From positions 496,001 to 560,000 of the forward strand of contig CATOTJ020000003.1 of assembly GCA_951813525.2 (NCBI GenBank): DNA of 64,000 nt, in the 5' to 3' direction. Positions 61,770 through 64,000 of this stretch are shown here, in pieces. The notes beneath the pieces were generated by a model. That model saw nothing but the letters and a program-made list of their open reading frames with translations. It was not told the origin of the DNA and searched no databases. Source of the DNA: Thermohalobaculum sp951813525. GTDB taxonomy: Bacteria; Pseudomonadota; Alphaproteobacteria; Rhodobacterales; Rhodobacteraceae. Within the stretch, counting starts at the first letter, position 1; each line of letters starts with the position of its first letter. A program made the translations under genes and the position numbers.

Positions 61770-63269
61770 TTAACTTCCTTCGGGCATGCGCGAAACCAGG
61801 CTCATACCAACGTCCACGCCTTCCAGCTGGAAGTGCGGACGCAGGAAGAACCGGGCAAAATACATGCCAGGATTCTCTTCGTCTTCGCGAATATGCACTT
61901 CGGCCGCAGCAAGCGGACGACGGGCCTTGCCGTCTTCGTTCGACAAAGCAGGGTTCGCGTCGACATAGTTGTTGATCCAATCCTGCAACCAGACCTGAAG
62001 GTCCTCTTTCTCTTTGAAAGAACCAACAGCGTCGCGGATCATGCACTTGAGATAGTGCGCAAACCGGCAGGTCGCGAACATATAAGGGAGACGCGCCGAC
62101 AAGTTGTCTGCCGCGGTCGCATCAACGCCGTTCGGCCCCTCGAATGTCCGCGGTTTGAACAGCGACTGTGCGCCGATAAATGCGGCCTTGTCGGTGTTCT
62201 TGCGGTGGATCAGCGGGATCAAGCCTGCCTTGGCAAGTTCGGCCTCGCGGCGATCCGGGATCGCAACTTCGGTCGGGCACTTCATGTCGACGCCGCCATC
62301 GTCCGTGTTGAACGTGTGCAGCGGCAGATTCTCCATCTCGCCACCCGACGTCACACCACGGATGCGGGTACACCATCCATATTCCTTGAACGCCCGGTTC
62401 ACGTTCACACCCATGCCGTAGGCTGCGTTCATCCAGCCGTAATTACTGCCATCGTGACCGTTCACCTCTTCCTCGAACGCGAACTCGTCAACCGGCTGCG
62501 ATTTGGCGCCGTAAGGAACACGGGACATTATGCGCGGCATGGTCAGACCGATGTAACGGCTGTCCTCGCTGTCGCGCAGCGTCTTCCACGCCGCATATTC
62601 CGGCGTGTCGAAGATCTTTGTGATGTCGCGCGGGTTGTTGATGTCAGCATAGTCTTCCAGGCCGAACAGGCTGGGCGACGTGCCGGTGAACATCGGCGCG
62701 TGACAGGCGCCCGCGACCTTCGACATGTCGCGCAGAAGCTGAACGTCCATCGGCGTATGATCAAAATAGTAGTCCATGATCATCTGGCCATAAGGCTCGC
62801 CGCCGAGCTGACCGAACTCGTTCTCGTACATCTTCTTGAAGATCGGCGACTGATCCCAGCGCTGACCCGGGAACGATTTCAGCGTGCGGAACAGTTCCGA
62901 CTTGCCGACATTCATCACGCGGATCTTCAAGGAAGCGTCGGTTTCCGAGTTCATCACGAAGTGGTGCAGACCGCGCCACGAGCTTTCCAGCGTCTGGAAT
63001 TGCTCGCTGTGAAGGATCGCGTTCATCTGGTCCGAAAGTTTCTCGTCCAGGCGCGCGATCATTTCCTCGATCGTATCAAGGACATCGTCCTTGATCACGT
63101 TCGCGTCGGCAAGAGCCTCGCTGACAACAATGCTGATCGCATTGTCGACATCGCTGGCCATGCGTTCTGATGTCGGTTTGAAACTGCCTTTCAGAAGATC
63201 GGCAAATTCATCCGGTGATGTGGCTTCACCTTCTGCGGCGGCACCGCCTGCTTCGGCTTCAGTACTCAT
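61770..63269 (-). CDS. tssC: T6SS contractile sheath large subunit TssC
   Basis: TssC polymerises with TssB into the contractile sheath. The 499 residues contain the sheath signatures SEQFQTLESSWRGLHHFVM, GQLGGEPYGQMIMDYYFDH, GLTMPRIMSRVPYG, RFAHYLKCMIRD and the C-terminal FFLRPHFQLEGVDVGMSLVS. GGGGG precedes the ATG. The gene follows tssB by 20 bp; the two are normally co-expressed in equal amounts, so the apparent tssB frameshift would also disable the sheath. Confidence 0.96.
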   Translation of the reverse strand: MSTEAEAGGAAAEGEATSPDEFADLLKGSFKPTSERMASDVDNAISIVVSEALADANVIKDDVLDTIEEMIARLDEKLSDQMNAILHSEQFQTLESSWRGLHHFVMNSETDASLKIRVMNVGKSELFRTLKSFPGQRWDQSPIFKKMYENEFGQLGGEPYGQMIMDYYFDHTPMDVQLLRDMSKVAGACHAPMFTGTSPSLFGLEDYADINNPRDITKIFDTPEYAAWKTLRDSEDSRYIGLTMPRIMSRVPYGAKSQPVDEFAFEEEVNGHDGSNYGWMNAAYGMGVNVNRAFKEYGWCTRIRGVTSGGEMENLPLHTFNTDDGGVDMKCPTEVAIPDRREAELAKAGLIPLIHRKNTDKAAFIGAQSLFKPRTFEGPNGVDATAADNLSARLPYMFATCRFAHYLKCMIRDAVGSFKEKEDLQVWLQDWINNYVDANPALSNEDGKARRPLAAAEVHIREDEENPGMYFARFFLRPHFQLEGVDVGMSLVSRMPEGS

Positions 63270-63289
63270 AATTCAGCCCCCTTACCCAA

Positions 63290-63822
63290 TCATTCTTCAG
63301 CCGCGTCGCCGCCATCGGCGGCTGCGGCTGCGTCATGCTTTTCTTTTAATGCTTTCATCAGCTCGGGATCGCCAAGCAGCTGCTTGAGCTTGTCTTCGGC
63401 GTCAACCCGGCCATCCATGTAGCGTGTCAAGTTTGCGAGCGCTTCACGGGCTTCGAGCAGTTTGGCGACCGGCTCGACCTGGCGGGCAACCGCCGTCGGC
63501 TCGAAATCTGCCATGCTTTTGAAGCGAAGATTGACGGCCAGCTTTTGACCTTCCTCGCCACTCAGCTTGTCTTCGACCGAAAACGCAAGACCCGGCTCGA
63601 TCCGGGAAAGACGTTCGTCGAAATTGTCCATGTCGAATTCCAGGAACTCGCGCTGACCGACATCTTCCTTTTCGACCCCAGAATCGTTACCTGAAAGATC
63701 GGCCATCACCGCGGTGACAAACGGAATTTCGATCTTTTTCTGAGCGTCGTACGGATCGTCGTAGGCAATATGAACCCGCGGAGCGCGGTTGCGGCGAATA
63801 AACTTTGACCCGTGTCGGCCAT
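63290..63822 (-). pseudogene. tssB: T6SS sheath small subunit TssB, frameshifted near its start
   Basis: TssB forms the sheath with TssC. From FIRRNRAPRVHIAYDD onward the frame is intact and has TssB features (IPFVTAVMADLSG, FDMDNFDERLSRIEPGLAF, FKSMADFEP, ALANLTRYMDG). The only ATG with a ribosome site (GGGAGGGG, ATG at 63822) encodes MADTGQ, then runs out of frame: AAAGTTT near 63804-63806 needs one more A to read QKFIRRN. Restored length would be about 177 residues, normal for TssB. In-frame upstream codons are only TTG/GTG without ribosome sites. Confidence 0.8.
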
Positions 63823-64000
63823 GTGCAGTCCCCTCCCTAGTCGCCTCAATCAATGTATCTGATAGAGTGGTGACAGTTTGGCCATATTCAAGAGGCCTTG
63901 CAAGCAACAATCGTTACATTCCGAGCGATATAGTTTTACGACCAGCCCCCGCTTGAGCTGCTGTCCTCCGGCACGGCGCGGTCTTTTAGATGACCATCGG
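63823..64000. other. Region upstream of tssB to window edge
   Basis: No gene can be supported here. It probably carries the promoter of the T6SS operon, but no pair of boxes as good as the hcp promoter was found. tssA, often placed near tssB, is not visible. Confidence 0.35.

Noticed and set aside
1..64000. tRNA, rRNA, insertion sequences, prophage or attachment sites
   Set aside because: None were seen; no transposase or integrase frames and no terminal repeats were noticed.

Overview
The window is high-GC chromosomal DNA from an alphaproteobacterium, most likely of the Rhodobacterales. The evidence is the gene order ruvC-ruvA-ruvB / ybgC-tolQ-tolR-tolA-tolB-pal-cpoB-tilS-ftsH, a DUF1127 small protein, and an alphaproteobacterial-type T6SS with PpkA/PppA/TagF/TagH. 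The assignment rests on gene order and protein style only; no rRNA or tRNA gene was seen.

Positions 1-16000 are mainly housekeeping. They hold the end of a zinc/manganese ABC permease and rpe on the plus strand. A long minus-strand series follows: Holliday-junction resolution (ruvCAB), an unknown protein, a TauE/SafE permease, and the Tol-Pal envelope system, ending in tilS and ftsH. Many of these genes overlap by 1-8 nt, which indicates translational coupling. A DUF1127 gene with a strong terminator, and prmA, close the region.

Positions 16000-39500 are mixed metabolism and signalling. They include a CreBC-like two-component pair, a nu-class GST, an SDR, pdxH and fabI. Next is a lipoprotein/OmpA pair built on a repeated 35-residue Cys module. 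A tightly coupled operon follows (TPP enzyme, tiny membrane protein, D-amino-acid-dehydrogenase-like flavoprotein, BASS-like carrier). It leads into a STAS / anti-sigma kinase / SpoIIE-phosphatase partner-switching set. A degenerate receiver domain and a histidine-less Hpt-like protein sit beside this set. Hydantoinase A/B with a flavoprotein, two EamA exporters, cobD and a lytic transglycosylase follow.

Positions 39577-63822 are a type VI secretion locus on the minus strand. Transcription order is tssB, tssC, hcp, tagJ, tssE, tssF, tssG, tssH(clpV), a DUF6931-like gene, tagH, tssJ, tssK, tssL, tssM, tagF, pppA, ppkA. It carries the full Thr-phosphorylation switch (PpkA, PppA, FHA protein TagH, TagF, and TssL with an N-terminal RTIIRPNPGG motif). 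tssA, vgrG and PAAR genes are not in the window.

The most notable observation is that three T6SS genes look broken by single-base changes. tssM is cut by an in-frame TGA where homologues have Trp. tssB is out of frame with its own ATG and Shine-Dalgarno by one base in an A-run. tagH loses its first residues to an apparent one-base insertion. No comparable lesion was noticed outside the T6SS genes. This suggests decay or phase-like inactivation of the system, or sequence error that happens to fall there.
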